Part shown: positions 33,912 to 44,800 of the stretch, in pieces
How the letters are laid out: each line of letters starts with the position of its first letter
Position numbering within the stretch: the first letter of the stretch is position 1
Origin: Blastocystis hominis
Taxonomy: Eukaryota > Sar > Bigyra > Opalinata > Blastocystidae
NCBI RefSeq assembly: GCF_000151665.1
Contig: NW_013171816.1
Span: 853,176 to 917,175 of the forward strand
Reading direction: 5' to 3'
DNA: 64,000 nucleotides
Notes under the pieces: generated by a model
Seen by the model: the letters and a program-made list of their open reading frames with translations, nothing else
Database searches by the model: none
What the model was told of the DNA's origin: nothing
Program-made: the position numbers and the translations under genes

Positions 33912-35945
33912 TAAATCGCAGCATCTCCAGCGCGCAATCCGTCGTTCCCGCGATGATCGTCGACTGATCCACGTTCAGATCCACGCTGTACGACAGATGG
34001 TTCACGACTGTGTCGCTGTAGATCTGCGCGGACTGGCCCCGATTGAAGATGGCCAGTCCTTCCTGGTGGTTCGCCGCCACTGCCAGCAATCGCAGGGCGG
34101 GCGAGTAGTTGATATCAGCGCGCGGCACCGCGGTGGTCGTCACCGATTTCCGCAGCGGATACTCGCAAATGCAGTTCCGTGAAGGGTTCTCAGCGCATTT
34201 TCAAGGATATCTTCGACATGCTCCGACAGTCGAACTCGCGCACCACGCCGTCCGTGCTGCAGCAGAACATCACGGCGCCCTCCTCGGGCGTGACCAGCAC
34301 GCGCATTCCGCTGATCTGTCCGGTCGAGACCTGCTCATTGCTCACCACGCGGTTCGACCGCACATCGAACAGTCGGATGTGTCCATCCGCGCAGCCGCAG
34401 TACAGTCCCGCGCCCGACGACAGATACTCCAGGCAGTTCACGCGCACGCCAGCCCCCAGCGCAGCGCCGTCGACCACCATCTTGTTCGTCGCCAGGTCCC
34501 AGAAGGAGAGCGGAGTGTTGCCTCCCAGCGTGGCGGCGCAGTAGCTCGTCATCAGCGGCGAAAACGCCACAGAGACGACGGCCAGGACGCCGGGGAGCGT
34601 CGTTTCGAAGAGCGCCGTGTTGGCCGTGGCGTTCATCACGCCCAATCCGCCCTCCTGCGTGCCGTAGACGATCAAATCGCGATTGGACTCGGTGGTGGGA
34701 TAGCCCCAATCCAGACTGAGGATCTCGTTTCCGCAGGAGAACGAGGCGTAGAGCGAGCTTTCGTGCGAGTCTCCATCGAAGTTGTAGACACTGAGCATGC
34801 CCTCGCCGCCTCCCGCAGCGAACTGCTTTCCGTTCCGAGACCACTTGCAGCAGTTGATTCCCTCGGAGAACACGCCCACTTCCACCTGATTCGTGATCGT
34901 CAGCGACTGCACGGGCGTTTCCTTCTCGGTGGACACGACCTCCGTGGAGGCTTGGCGCGAGAGAGAGGAGTGGAGATCGACGGAGTCGGAGGTCTCCACT
35001 AGACGAATAAGAGAAGGCGTGGGAGCGTACAGAGCTCCGGATCGAGGAGCTGGGAGATGGGAAGCTGCTCGAGAATGCGTTTGAGATCGGTCTGCAGGGT
35101 TTCGCTGCGCGGTTAGGCACAATAAAACATTCAAAAAACGGCTTGGACTGGTTGACACAGGCGTTGATCTCCTTCAGAACGCAGAGAATGGAGGCGTAGC
35201 TGTCCTTGGCTTGCTGACACTCCTGACGGTACAACGCGCACTCGCTTTTGATGGTTTTGATCTGCGCCTGGCTTCGCTGCCGCTCCGTTTGGAAGATGCT
35301 GATGCCCAGGAGAGAAGGAGGAGAGAGGTTTTGGAAGATGGCTCGCAGGAAGTTGATAAGAGACTCGCGGAGAGAATCCTTCCAGGCACGTGAAAAGAAT
35401 TGCATGAAGTAGCTGTCTTGGTCAGGGCGCGGAAGGTAGGGAAGCGAGCACCAGCGGCGCCAGTCGTCGTTATTCTTTTGACCTTCGGAAGAGGTCAGCA
35501 CTTCCGGACAATAGAGGGAGAAGAATTTTGTAACCTATTCCTCAAATAGAGCGTTTTCACACACCTCTTCCTTCTTCGAATTTTGAATACAGGTCACGAT
35601 GTAAAGTTTTCGTAACGAATTCCAAAAGGAATCCACTGATTCCATATAGCTCGCATCCAAAAGGCAAAAGAAACGCGAATTTAGAAAGCTCCAGGTATCG
35701 TCAAATGCTTTATAGTCTCCTCTAAATATTACGAGTCGGTAGACAATTCTACTTCTGGATCAGCTCAAACAACCGATCTACAATCTTATCGACATTGAAT
35801 CCTTGTGTTTTGTCGTGTTCGCGATCATCTTCAAATGTTTTGAAAGTCTAGAGCTCATCGGAATAGAGTGTTTTCAAACGTTTGTAAAACCTCTAAAGAG
35901 GAGATACTCGCACACCATATCATCCACTTGATTCAAACTCTCCAT
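33903..35945 (-). CDS. WDR91: WDR91-like endosomal regulator
   Basis: WDR91 is a Rab7 effector that limits PI3P during early-to-late endosome conversion. The N-terminus is the WDR91 LisH-like start: ESLNQVDDMVCEYLLFRGFTN, FNVDKIVDRLFELIQ, KLYIVTCIQNSKKEE, then WCSLPYLPRPDQDSYFMQFFSRAW and ESLINFLRAIFQN, closely following human WDR91 ([22 protein letters not shown] in part). A coiled coil follows, then WD40 repeats (INCCKWSRNGKQFAAGG, RLFDVRSNRV). About seven GT-AG introns plus one AT-AC intron at 34174-34210. No genomic stop: ACG TTG T (33903), GGAT, TGTTTGTT, so TAA comes from the poly(A) tail. Divergent from Vps25, 80 bp between starts. Confidence 0.85.
34174..34210 (-). other. AT-AC intron with perfect U12-type 5' splice site
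   Basis: 37 nt in WDR91. Starts ATATCCTTG and ends GGAAC on the minus strand. Left in, the frame hits a TGA; removed exactly, it joins ...DCRSMSK to CICEYPLRKSVTTTAV and the frame stays open through the last WD repeat to the predicted poly(A)-made stop. No GT occurs in the region that could give a GT-AG alternative. CCCTTCAC just before the end resembles the U12 branch site. Confidence 0.7.
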
Positions 35946-36025
35946 TTTCTATAAGATATGTATTTCATAGGTCGGGGGGTCCCACAAAATCGATATCCTG
36001 GTAGAAAAGATTCATTTATTTGCTG

Positions 36026-36697
36026 ATGAGTACTTCCGGCAGTAGCGAAACGCCGTTTCTAAATTTCCCACCGTTCTATACGTAAGCGCAATAACGACAT
36101 TGTAATAGTCAGGTTGCAGCCATGCCTAGAAACTAGACAAAAGCAATTACAAATGTGGGTAAAATATGTTATTGATTACTGCAAAACAAATGGCGTTGCG
36201 GAGATTGTGCTGAGTTCATTTCCCCTATTTGATAACCGTTCCATTAACAGTATGGATGGGTGGTAATATTATTGGAAGGGAGCCTGAGTGAAGAGATGCG
36301 GCTGATGGTAATGGATCTTTTGTGCAGCCAAGGTAGGCTATGCGATAATGAAGATAGGTAGGATATGGCCATTGTGAAAGACCGGGAGTTTACAGTGTTG
36401 TTCAGCAGAGTGTAAAGGATTGGGCATATAAGATATACAACTGGATGATCTCAAATGGCTATCGCATGGAGGTAATGGATTTGGAAGATATTCGCTGTGG
36501 TGACCGAGTTTGTCACGAGAGTGGGATTTTGGGGCGTACTATTAATAATGTGTAGCTTTCTATAACATGCAAAAGAGCATCTTTAACGATTGCATAGATA
36601 TTCTCATAAAGGATGGAAAGGTTTGCTTTTTAACATCGCTGATACTATTATTATATAGGCTCAACATATCACCGAAGAATCAATTCGCTTTTTGTAG
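36026..36697 (+). CDS. VPS25: ESCRT-II subunit Vps25
   Basis: Part of ESCRT-II, which passes ubiquitinated cargo into multivesicular bodies. About 170 residues, the family's length, from six exons. MSTSGSSETPFLNFPPFYTLQP matches the PPF-F-LQP start of Vps25; then ETRQKQLQMW, YCKTNGVAEIVLSSFPLFDN (first winged helix), MRLMVMDLLCSQGRLCDNE, VKDWAYKIYNWMISNG and a C-terminal ILIKDGKAQHITEESIRFL like the family's HKAEIITV...KFF. Introns are 23-38 nt. None of this is visible as one long open frame, so it would be missed by ORF length alone. TAG stop at 36695-36697, TGTTTGTT at 36708-36715. Shares an 80-bp divergent promoter region with WDR91. Confidence 0.85.
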
Positions 36698-36707
36698 CTT
36701 TATATAT

Positions 36708-36715
36708 TGTTTGTT
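36708..36715 (+). terminator. TGTTTGTT 3'-end element of Vps25
   Basis: Exact element 10 nt after the genomic TAG of Vps25. Confidence 0.65.
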
Positions 36716-37462
36716 GTTTATACGATTTGTAAAATCTATTGTTTCTATGTTGTATTGTGGACGACTTCTATCCACCAGTTTTCAAACTGATCTTTTGCTT
36801 GTTTTTCCTATAATCTATTTAGTAAATCAATAATATGACTTCTTAGTCTTAAATGATTTGAATGAATCTATGCGTATTGTCTAGAATTGATGTGGTTCCA
36901 TCAAAATAGGTTGATCTATCAACATTATCATCATTGTAGAATCAAGGTTATGAATACAATGTTTCTATTGTTCAACATTTGATATCAAACAGAGAAGATT
37001 GATCTTAATTTACTATTGAAATTGTATTATGATTCTTGCAAACTGCTTTCTTGTACTTATTTCCAAAACCAAACAATGTGTAGTTCATCCCAATTAATAT
37101 CTCATGTAATCCCACTGTATGATTGCACTTGATTTAGAGTAGCATTATATGATGTAACATAACAATTTGTTCAAAATAGCAACTTGTTCATCAGTCTGGT
37201 TGATGCTATTACCACTTAAAATTCAATACATCGAAATACTAAAACTGTCACTAATGAATAGTAAGTTGAGGTATTTGTCAAAAAGGAATAATAATGTGTA
37301 ATACATGTATTTCACACGTATCTTCACAGAAAAGCGCAAATGCTGTACACATAAACCTTCCTGTCATTTGATAGTATAATTAAAATCAAAATGGAAATCA
37401 AAATAGGGACATCAGTCTATGTACCTAATTTATAATCCCCCATTATAATTTTTCTTTTTAGA
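36716..37462. other. AT-rich intergenic stretch upstream of the paralog pair
   Basis: No coding potential seen. The last 40 bp (ending CTTTTTAG right before the AATGG of the next gene) could be a 5'-UTR intron; the second paralog has the same kind of sequence at the same place. Confidence 0.45.
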
Positions 37463-38756
37463 ATGGCAAAAGGTAAAGGAAAAGGCAAAGGAAGCGGCAA
37501 AGGAGATAGTGATAGTAGTTGTAACTGCTGTGGTTGTCTTTGTTTCTGCATTATCTTACCACCTATCCTCTTTGTTATTGGAATTATCATTATACTTGGA
37601 GATAACACCCGAGTGGATAGAATTGAAGAGTTTAGATTTTGAGGATTCATTACATTTAGCTACAACGAGCGTGCTCAAATTTGGAAGGATAGTGGGCTGG
37701 ATTCGTTTAAAAACATTTCGTTCTACTTAGATGAAACTGAAAGTCCTCTATATCCGGTTACCTCAACCTCGGGAAAATACTATCCTGTTCGAGATAAATG
37801 CCAGAAAGATGGTGATCCTGAGGAGGGGTGCGTTTTAACGGGAGCTTATTACTACAAAACTACAGCAACCTTACCAGTATCTAGTAGTGCAGAAATTTCG
37901 ATTTATGGTCCTTCGAGAGAACTGATTAGTGAGGGATCATATGATAGTACCCAGACTACCTATTACAGTGCATCCCAACTCGACTGTAGCGATGATCTTT
38001 CGAAATGTTCCTCCAAATGCAAGTCGAAAGGAGGAAGTTGGAGTTCTTCTACAAGGCGTTGCACAGTCATTAGTTACTTAAATGAGTTATGTTACCGCGT
38101 TATAAAAGAAAACGGCAAATGGCAACTTGATATACCTGCGTAGGTGATTTCGTTTCAGTGTTTGATGTTTTAGGGAATGGACACTTACGGGTTCTGGAGC
38201 TGGTTGCTATTATAAGAATTCTCATAAGATTCCTGTATATTCTACTTCTCGTTCTTCGTCCATTGCTATCACTGTTCGTCATTATCAAGATTCGTTAATA
38301 GCTGCTGATGAATTCACTCAGGGTTGCAGTTACACGTCTTCATCCTCTTCTTCATGCTTCGGAATGTCTCGTAAAGAACAAAACATCACTGGCTTTGTGG
38401 TTGCTAGTATTGGTGCTGTTCTACTTATTATTGAAATTATTGTTATCTTAGCTATGTGTTACTGTTGCAAAGCAGGTGCCAAAACTTTATCCACGAAGCA
38501 TCAGAATGATACGAATGCTCCTCTTATCAATCGATGGGCTCGTTTCGTTCCTACCGCTCAGCCAGTGTATCCTCAGCAACAACCTACATATGCTCCTCAA
38601 CAACAACCTATATATGCTCCTCAGCAGCAACCTATTTTTGCGCCTCAGCAACGACCTGCATATGCTCCACAACAATCGACTTTTGGTCCTCAGCAACCTG
38701 CATATTATGCTCAACAAACTGGATATATTCCGCAGTATGGATATGTTTCTCAATAG
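37463..38756 (+). CDS. Two-TM membrane protein with Cys-rich ectodomain and P/Q/Y tail, copy 1
   Basis: Not a known family. About 410 residues. Order: a K/G repeat head (MAKGKGKGKGSGKG), a Cys cluster (CNCCGCLCFC) that could be palmitoylated, a first membrane helix, an ectodomain with several cysteines (QKDGDPEEGCV, LDCSDDLSKCSSKCKSKGG, TGSGAGCYY, TQGCSY), a second helix (VVASIGAVLLIIEIIVILAMCY) and a cytosolic tail of YAPQQQP-type repeats. Two introns: 37630-37659, which hides a TGA that would otherwise look like a premature stop, and one of about 35 nt near 38,141. TAG stop, then TTTGTTTGTT. It has a tandem paralog 3 kb downstream with the same layout. Confidence 0.7.
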
Positions 38757-38844
38757 TAAAACAGCACACTCGCTTATTTGTTTGTTTGTTTTCAAATATT
38801 GTGTTAAATACAGAATGTAATGAATTGTTATATATAATGTTTGT

Positions 38845-38885
38845 ATATATATAGATAGATAGATAGGTAGATCGATAGATAGATA
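38845..38885. repeat. TA/GATA microsatellite
   Basis: Run of TATA followed by imperfect GATA units downstream of paralog copy 1. Confidence 0.85.
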
Positions 38886-39546
38886 CTTAACAATGAATTG
38901 AATAAATCAATTCGATTTTAGATTCGATTCTATTAGTTGATATAATAATCAAATATCCAATATATTCGTTTAGAATAACTGATAATGCATTCACATTCGA
39001 TACAACAATAGTTTTTAACTCGCTCCAAATCAGCGTGACTGATCATAATGATTTCTTGTTTATCATGTAAAGAGTAGAGTTTGTAAATACATAAATATAT
39101 ATATATATTGATTAATAGTAGTTATATAACATGATGGATTACTATAAGTGATATACACATTTTCAATGTCCAAATGATCAAACATAGAAGATTTCTAAAG
39201 TGAGATAAAAACTCTCTCATCGAATGGAAAATTGTTATGTTAAATTAGAATGATTGGTAACTTGGAGTTTGATCAAGTTGTATGTTTTGGATTCCCGCGA
39301 TTCTATGAGAATCAATGAATAATCGTGTCTAATTGGATAAATCGTTTGAAAGTATAATGATAATGAAATGGTGGAGAATAGTTGAGATATGGATGAATGA
39401 AGTGAAGAGATAGAATTCGATATGGTTTGATTAGTTGTGATTTCTTTAGAAATGATATTCCCAATTTGTCAGTTTCTCAAATAACACAACATAATATTCT
39501 ACTACAGATTACGCCTCTCCTTGTCAGAACAAAGGCCGTCCTTGTC

Positions 39547-39670
39547 NNNNNNNNNNNNNNNNNNNNNNNNNNNNNNNNNNNNNNNNNNNNNNNNNNNNNN
39601 NNNNNNNNNNNNNNNNNNNNNNNNNNNNNNNNNNNNNNNNNNNNNNNNNNNNNNNNNNNNNNNNNNNNNN
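39547..39670. other. Assembly gap (124 N)
   Basis: Run of N. Its true size is not known from the sequence. Confidence 0.99.
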
Positions 39671-39720
39671 TGAGAAGCGAGTGGTGTTCCGGGCCGTCAT
39701 GTCTCCTATGTCAGTGATAT

Positions 39721-39750
39721 ACTATTATATATATATATATATATATATAA
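39721..39750. repeat. TA dinucleotide repeat
   Basis: Pure TA run of about 28 bp just past the gap. Confidence 0.9.
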
Positions 39751-40478
39751 TTGAATTTGATTGTATTTTTGGTTGTTTCAACAAAATCGTTTTAAAAGTA
39801 TGTAATAACGATTGAATTCTCATCGATTGTGTAACAAAAGATTTCAACTTCTCACTTTCACTCATTGTGTGAGTACATAATGGATTATTGCTTTCTACTA
39901 TTCATATACAATATAATTGATATTGAAAAGTGGAATAGAATCGTGATTCTTTCTATTGGTTGTCTTTTGCTCGATACAATGATTCTTCGGATTAATCGGT
40001 CATTTTATATTGTTACTTAATCTCTCATTTGTAAAATCGGTCAACGACAATGATAAAGTACAAAATGATAATAACGGTTCATCACTACTAAAGACGATTT
40101 TTCTATGTTCTTAGTGTCAAATGATTCCACATTGAAAATGATCAGGATAAACTAAACGAGAACCCTGTATCATTTCAATGTACTTTTCACTCCAAGCATA
40201 TACCAATATCGATATATATAAGTACATAGATTCGAAAATTTTAAAAGCAGAAGGATTGAAAGACAAATGGAAGTGGCTGTCAAATTTGAATGATAATGAA
40301 CAACTCTAGCGTTTTGTAACAATTTCCGAATACTTCCATCTATATATACACAAAAATACAAGTTTCATACATTTTTGGCAATATCAGAGATTTGTGGATA
40401 TTATAATTGGGACATCATCGTCATCTTTCTGGTTCATATGTCCCTTTTTATGATATTCATCTTTTTTTTCAATTTAGA

Positions 40479-41768
40479 ATGGCAAAAGGAAAAGGAAAGG
40501 GAAGAGGAAGAGGAAAGGGAGATGATGATTGTTGCTCTGGTTGTTGTTGCTGCATTTGCTGCTGCCTCTTTTTCCCGCCTCTACTTATGTTGATTGGAGT
40601 ACTCATGATTCTTTCTAAGAATACTCGAGTGGAGAGAATTGAAGAGTATCCTTTGATCATGATGCTTAAGCTTAGGTATAATGCTCGCGCAAAGATATGG
40701 AAAGAAACTGGACTGAATTCGTTTAAGAATATTAACTTTTATCTGGCAAATAAGTCCAACAAGTTTGAACCTGTTACAGCAACTTCTGGACAGTATTATC
40801 CTACTCGTGATAGCTGTAAGAAAGATGGTGATCCTGCTGAAGGTTGTCTTACTACTGATGCTCTCTATTATCGCTTTTCTGCCAAATTACCATCTACTAC
40901 CACAACTAGAGTTATTGTATATGGACCTACAAATGAGCTCATTGTTGACGATGAATATAAAAACGGATATGTGAACACTTATACTGCATCTCAATTGGAT
41001 TGCAAAGATGATCTTTCGAAGTGTTATTCTAAGTGTTCATCGAAAGGAGGAACTTGGGATCAATATAGAAAAGTATGCTCTGTGAGTTACTATCTTATTG
41101 GATTTTGTTATCGAGTGAATAAAGTTAATAACAAATGGCAACTTGATATACCTGCGTAGGTGATTGATTGGATTGTTTGATATTTTAGAAATTGGACACT
41201 TACGGGTTCTGGAGCTGGTTGTTATTATGCTAATAATCACGATGTTGCTCTCTATTCGAAAACTTATACTTCGAATCTTGCTGTTCATATTCGTTATTAT
41301 CAAGATTCGTTAATAGCTGCTGATGAATTCACTCAGGGTTGTAGTTTCAGTTCTCCCGATTCTTCTTCATGTTTCGGAATGTCTCGTAAAGAACAAAACA
41401 CCACTGGCTTTGTATTAAGCACAATTGGTGGTTTATTGATCGCACTTGAAATTGTTATTGTAATTGCTATTTGTTTTTGCTGCAAGGAGAGTCTGGAAAG
41501 TCTTCTAAAAAAGAATAAGAAGAGTAAGAAGGATAAAAAGAATAAGAATATAATACTGGTCACTCAGACGGCTCAATCGGTTCCTATTGCTCAGCCAGTG
41601 TATCCTCCTCAGCAGCCACAACCAGGTTACGTTTTTCAGCCACAACCAGGTTACGTTCCTCAGCCACAACCTGCATATGCTCCTCAGCAGCAGCCAGGTT
41701 ATGCTCCTCAGCCACAACCACAACCAGGTTATGCGCCCCAGCAGCAGCCAGGTTACGCTCCTCAGTAG
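40479..41768 (+). CDS. Two-TM membrane protein with Cys-rich ectodomain and P/Q/Y tail, copy 2
   Basis: Tandem paralog of the gene at 37463. MAKGKGKGRGRGKGDDDCC head, Cys cluster, first helix, ectodomain (KKDGDPAEGCL, LDCKDDLSKCYSKCSSKGG, TGSGAGCYY, TQGCSF), second helix (VLSTIGGLLIALEIVIVIAICFC), a lysine-rich stop-transfer patch and a tail of QPGYAPQ/VPQ units. Intron 1 (40646-40675) begins GTATCCTTT and has GCTTAAG before its end, a U12-like pattern, whereas copy 1 has an ordinary sequence at the same site. Intron 2 is about 33 nt near 41,158. TAG at 41766-41768; the repeat-like reading continues after it (YPQQDYAYH) until a TTTGTTTGTT element. Function unknown; the tail resembles proline-rich tails that bind WW or SH3 domains. 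Confidence 0.7.
40646..40675 (+). other. GT-AG intron with U12-like signals
   Basis: 30 nt; 5' end GTATCCTTT equals the U12 GT-AG consensus, and TGCTTAAG, a U12-branch-like string, lies just before CTTAG. Removal keeps the frame and aligns with the intron at 37630-37659 of the paralog, at the same codon and phase. Confidence 0.6.
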
Positions 41769-41852
41769 AGGTATCCTCAACAGGACTATGCTTATCATAA
41801 GAACCCTTTGTTTGTTTTTACACAGATTCTCTTCCGAGGAAAGAGTATCGTG

Positions 41853-44800
41853 ATGCAAGTTTTACGAGAGGTTCCCCTTTTCGAATGGGATGAAGGTGAA
41901 ACAACCAACTGTGAGAAGATTAACTTTGAGCCCGGAAAACCAATTTCTTCTTATGGTTGGAATATTCAGTGTAATTTAGTATGTAGATATAACTTCTTGT
42001 AAGAATTCTGGATTTCAGCAAATAAACAACGAATTCGCTAAAGAAAATGATTTCCCAGCGTATCGAATATTTGATGTAATTAACAGAAGGATGGTAATTT
42101 GGAAAAGTATGAGCCAGCATCTGTTTGTAACAAGTTGGTTCCATCGTTCAACTTTCCATACAAAATATCAAATTAAGTTTCCCAGTAATAGATATTTTCG
42201 ATAATTGTTATATTATTAGATACGATTGTGACTGGAGGCATTTCCGCGGTGAGAAAGGCAAATGAGTTGAATTTATACGTTTTGACTTGTGACGGAATGA
42301 TTTGTGCACATCGTTTTATTCATAGACTATCTCTATACTCTTTTCGGAAGGTTTGATTCTAACAATAACCTCTGCATTCAATTCGATATGACTAGCCGTT
42401 ATTGTCTCGACGACAATTTGTCTTCTCTAGAAAACAATAAAATTACGCAAATCTTATGGACTGATACACATTTGTGTCGCCATCTAGATTCAAGCTGCAT
42501 GTTACTAAACCAAATCCAACCGAAAATAAGCTCCTCTCAGCTTGTTCCGGACGATCGTAACTACCTCGCTCGAACTCTCCGCCATTTCCTCAAAACCTCG
42601 TCGACTCTACTCGATATTGCATATTCCAATAATCGCCTCTATTTTCTCTACAATTCCGCTTCTCTTCACATCTACAATCTCTCTTTATCTGTTTGGGAGC
42701 CGGACATATCTCTTCCTCTGTCTTCCCAACCCGTTTTGCCTTATTCCTAGTCTCTTTTCTCGCCCCATATCGAGCGGAAAGCTCTTCATTTGCTCTAACT
42801 TTCTCCTCCTATCGCTGAGCAACGGGCTTGAAGATAATTCTCTCTTCCTCTTCTCCCTTTCCCCTCTCCAGCAAATCTCTACGATTTCGCTCCCTCTTCT
42901 CTCACCGGTATCCGCTCCTTTTCCTCCTCCTCTATCCACTCTAGTCAATCGCTTTTCCCAATCTTCTGCTCCCTCACGCCTCCTCCTTGCCAGGATCCGT
43001 TCGTCTCCTTCATCTCCGAATCAACTGCATCGCAGAGGCCGATCTCCCCGTCATTTCCTGCTGCTGGTGCAAAGGAGAAGACGTCTATCTCAGCCTCATC
43101 CGCTTCGACGATCTCGCAGAAGGCTGCTACTCGCATTCTCTCCAGATCTCTCTGTCGGATCAGCTCTACTCGCTCGTCTTCGGGTTGGAATCTTCGCTGC
43201 ACATCGATTCGAACGAAGGGCTTTCCGAGGCGCAGCGCGTTGCTATCGACCAGCACTTCATTCGAGGCTTCTCCAGCTCGCCGCTACTCCCGCCTTCGGC
43301 TCTCTCCGAGTTTCTCCTCGAAAAGAACCAGCCCGATCTGAGCTCGGTGGTCCAAATCGAGTTCGCAAACCGAAAACGCTTCTTCGAAACGGTGGGGAGC
43401 GAAATGACCGAAACGGATCTCTACCTCGCCGTCTGGAAAGACACACTGTTCGCTCTGCTTCGTGCGGTTTCGTTCATCTGGAGCATGGATTTCGCCGCAT
43501 CCACGCTGCTGGTATCTCATTGGCACGGAGTCACGTGTCTGGCTCCTCTTCACACCGTCGAGTCGCTCAATTTTTCTGGTTGTTTTGGGGTTTGAAAGTC
43601 ACATCCAGTTCCCAACGCGAACGCAGGCGCGCTTCTTTCGCTCGGCAATTCTCTCTCCTGCAAGCTTCCTTTCTTCAGCCCTCTGCAATGGATCGAAGCG
43701 ACCTCTCCGATCTTCGATTCGATCTCGGAGGATTCGCTGTCGCTGGAGAATTCGGCGCTGTCCGATCTCACCGAAGAAGATGTGTTCGAAGGACTGGACT
43801 CGCTGTTGCAAGTTCTGTCGTGCGATCATATCGAAACGCTTCGTTTGCTCGATCAAGAAATGCCGATGCTTCCGATCCCTGCTGAATCGCAGCTGTATAA
43901 GCAGATCGTTTATTTCACCACGCTCTGCCGATTTCGATTTGGCGTCCCGCTTCTTTACCTTCTCTCCGCACTCACCCATCAATTCCCAGACAAAACAAAC
44001 GAGCTTACCCAACGAATGAAGCGCCTCGTAGCCGAAATGGCGCACTGCGCGGGCTTTTTGAGTCTATTCGACCAGCAGCTGCTTCTTTCTCTTCAATCCG
44101 AACTCGCAGACACGCCCCAAAACATGTCGATTTCCAAAGTGTTCGGATCGTTCTACGCGATTTTAGACTCCACCTTCCACACGGAGCGGATGCAAGGAGA
44201 CGCTCAGCAATGGGAAGCCTTCCTCTCCGACCGATTCACGGCCTCCATTTCGGTACGCTTCATCCGTCAGTTTCATCTAGAAATTCGTCGAGTTCCTTCT
44301 GAAACGCCAGTTTACAGGGTTTGTCGTTGTGCTGCTCGCGCCCTGGGTCCACACCTTTAAAATCGAAGAGATCCCCGCGGAAATCCGCCATGTATATGTG
44401 CAGGCGTGTCTTCAGTGCGGTGGAAAATGGAGAGAGGAAGGAATCCGGATCGAAGACGCTCTTTTAGAGGCGAACGACACGGAGGAATATCGCTTTGTGT
44501 TCCATTGCGCGTTTTCTCTGCGGCTGTACGACTTGGTGGAGCATTGGTTCCTCCGCTATCAGCAATCCGGACAGAAAGACACCGTTTTCCTTACAATCGT
44601 GGAAACGTGGAAACCGGATGATGTGTAGTGGTATCGATCTTTGATTGAAATGAAACGAATCCATGAAGCCGCTTCTGTGCTGATGGAATTACCGCGGGAA
44701 TCCGCGATTCTGCAGCTGCCTCTGTTCGTGAGCCTTCTCTGCAAAATAGACCAAATCTCCGCGATTACCGATATCGATTTTGGGGTTTTGTGTTTGTTCT

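Larger units (their letters stand above)
38757..40478. other. Intergenic stretch with microsatellites and assembly gap
   Basis: Very AT-rich. Contains a GATA/TA microsatellite at about 38,845-38,885, a TA run near 39,721-39,750, and the gap at 39547-39670. The bases touching the gap on both sides are GC-richer than the surroundings. No gene can be supported. Confidence 0.6.

Noticed and set aside
37630-37659. In-frame TGA in paralog copy 1, suggesting a pseudogene or recoding
   Set aside because: It lies in a 30-nt GT-AG intron at the same codon and phase as the intron of copy 2; splicing removes it.
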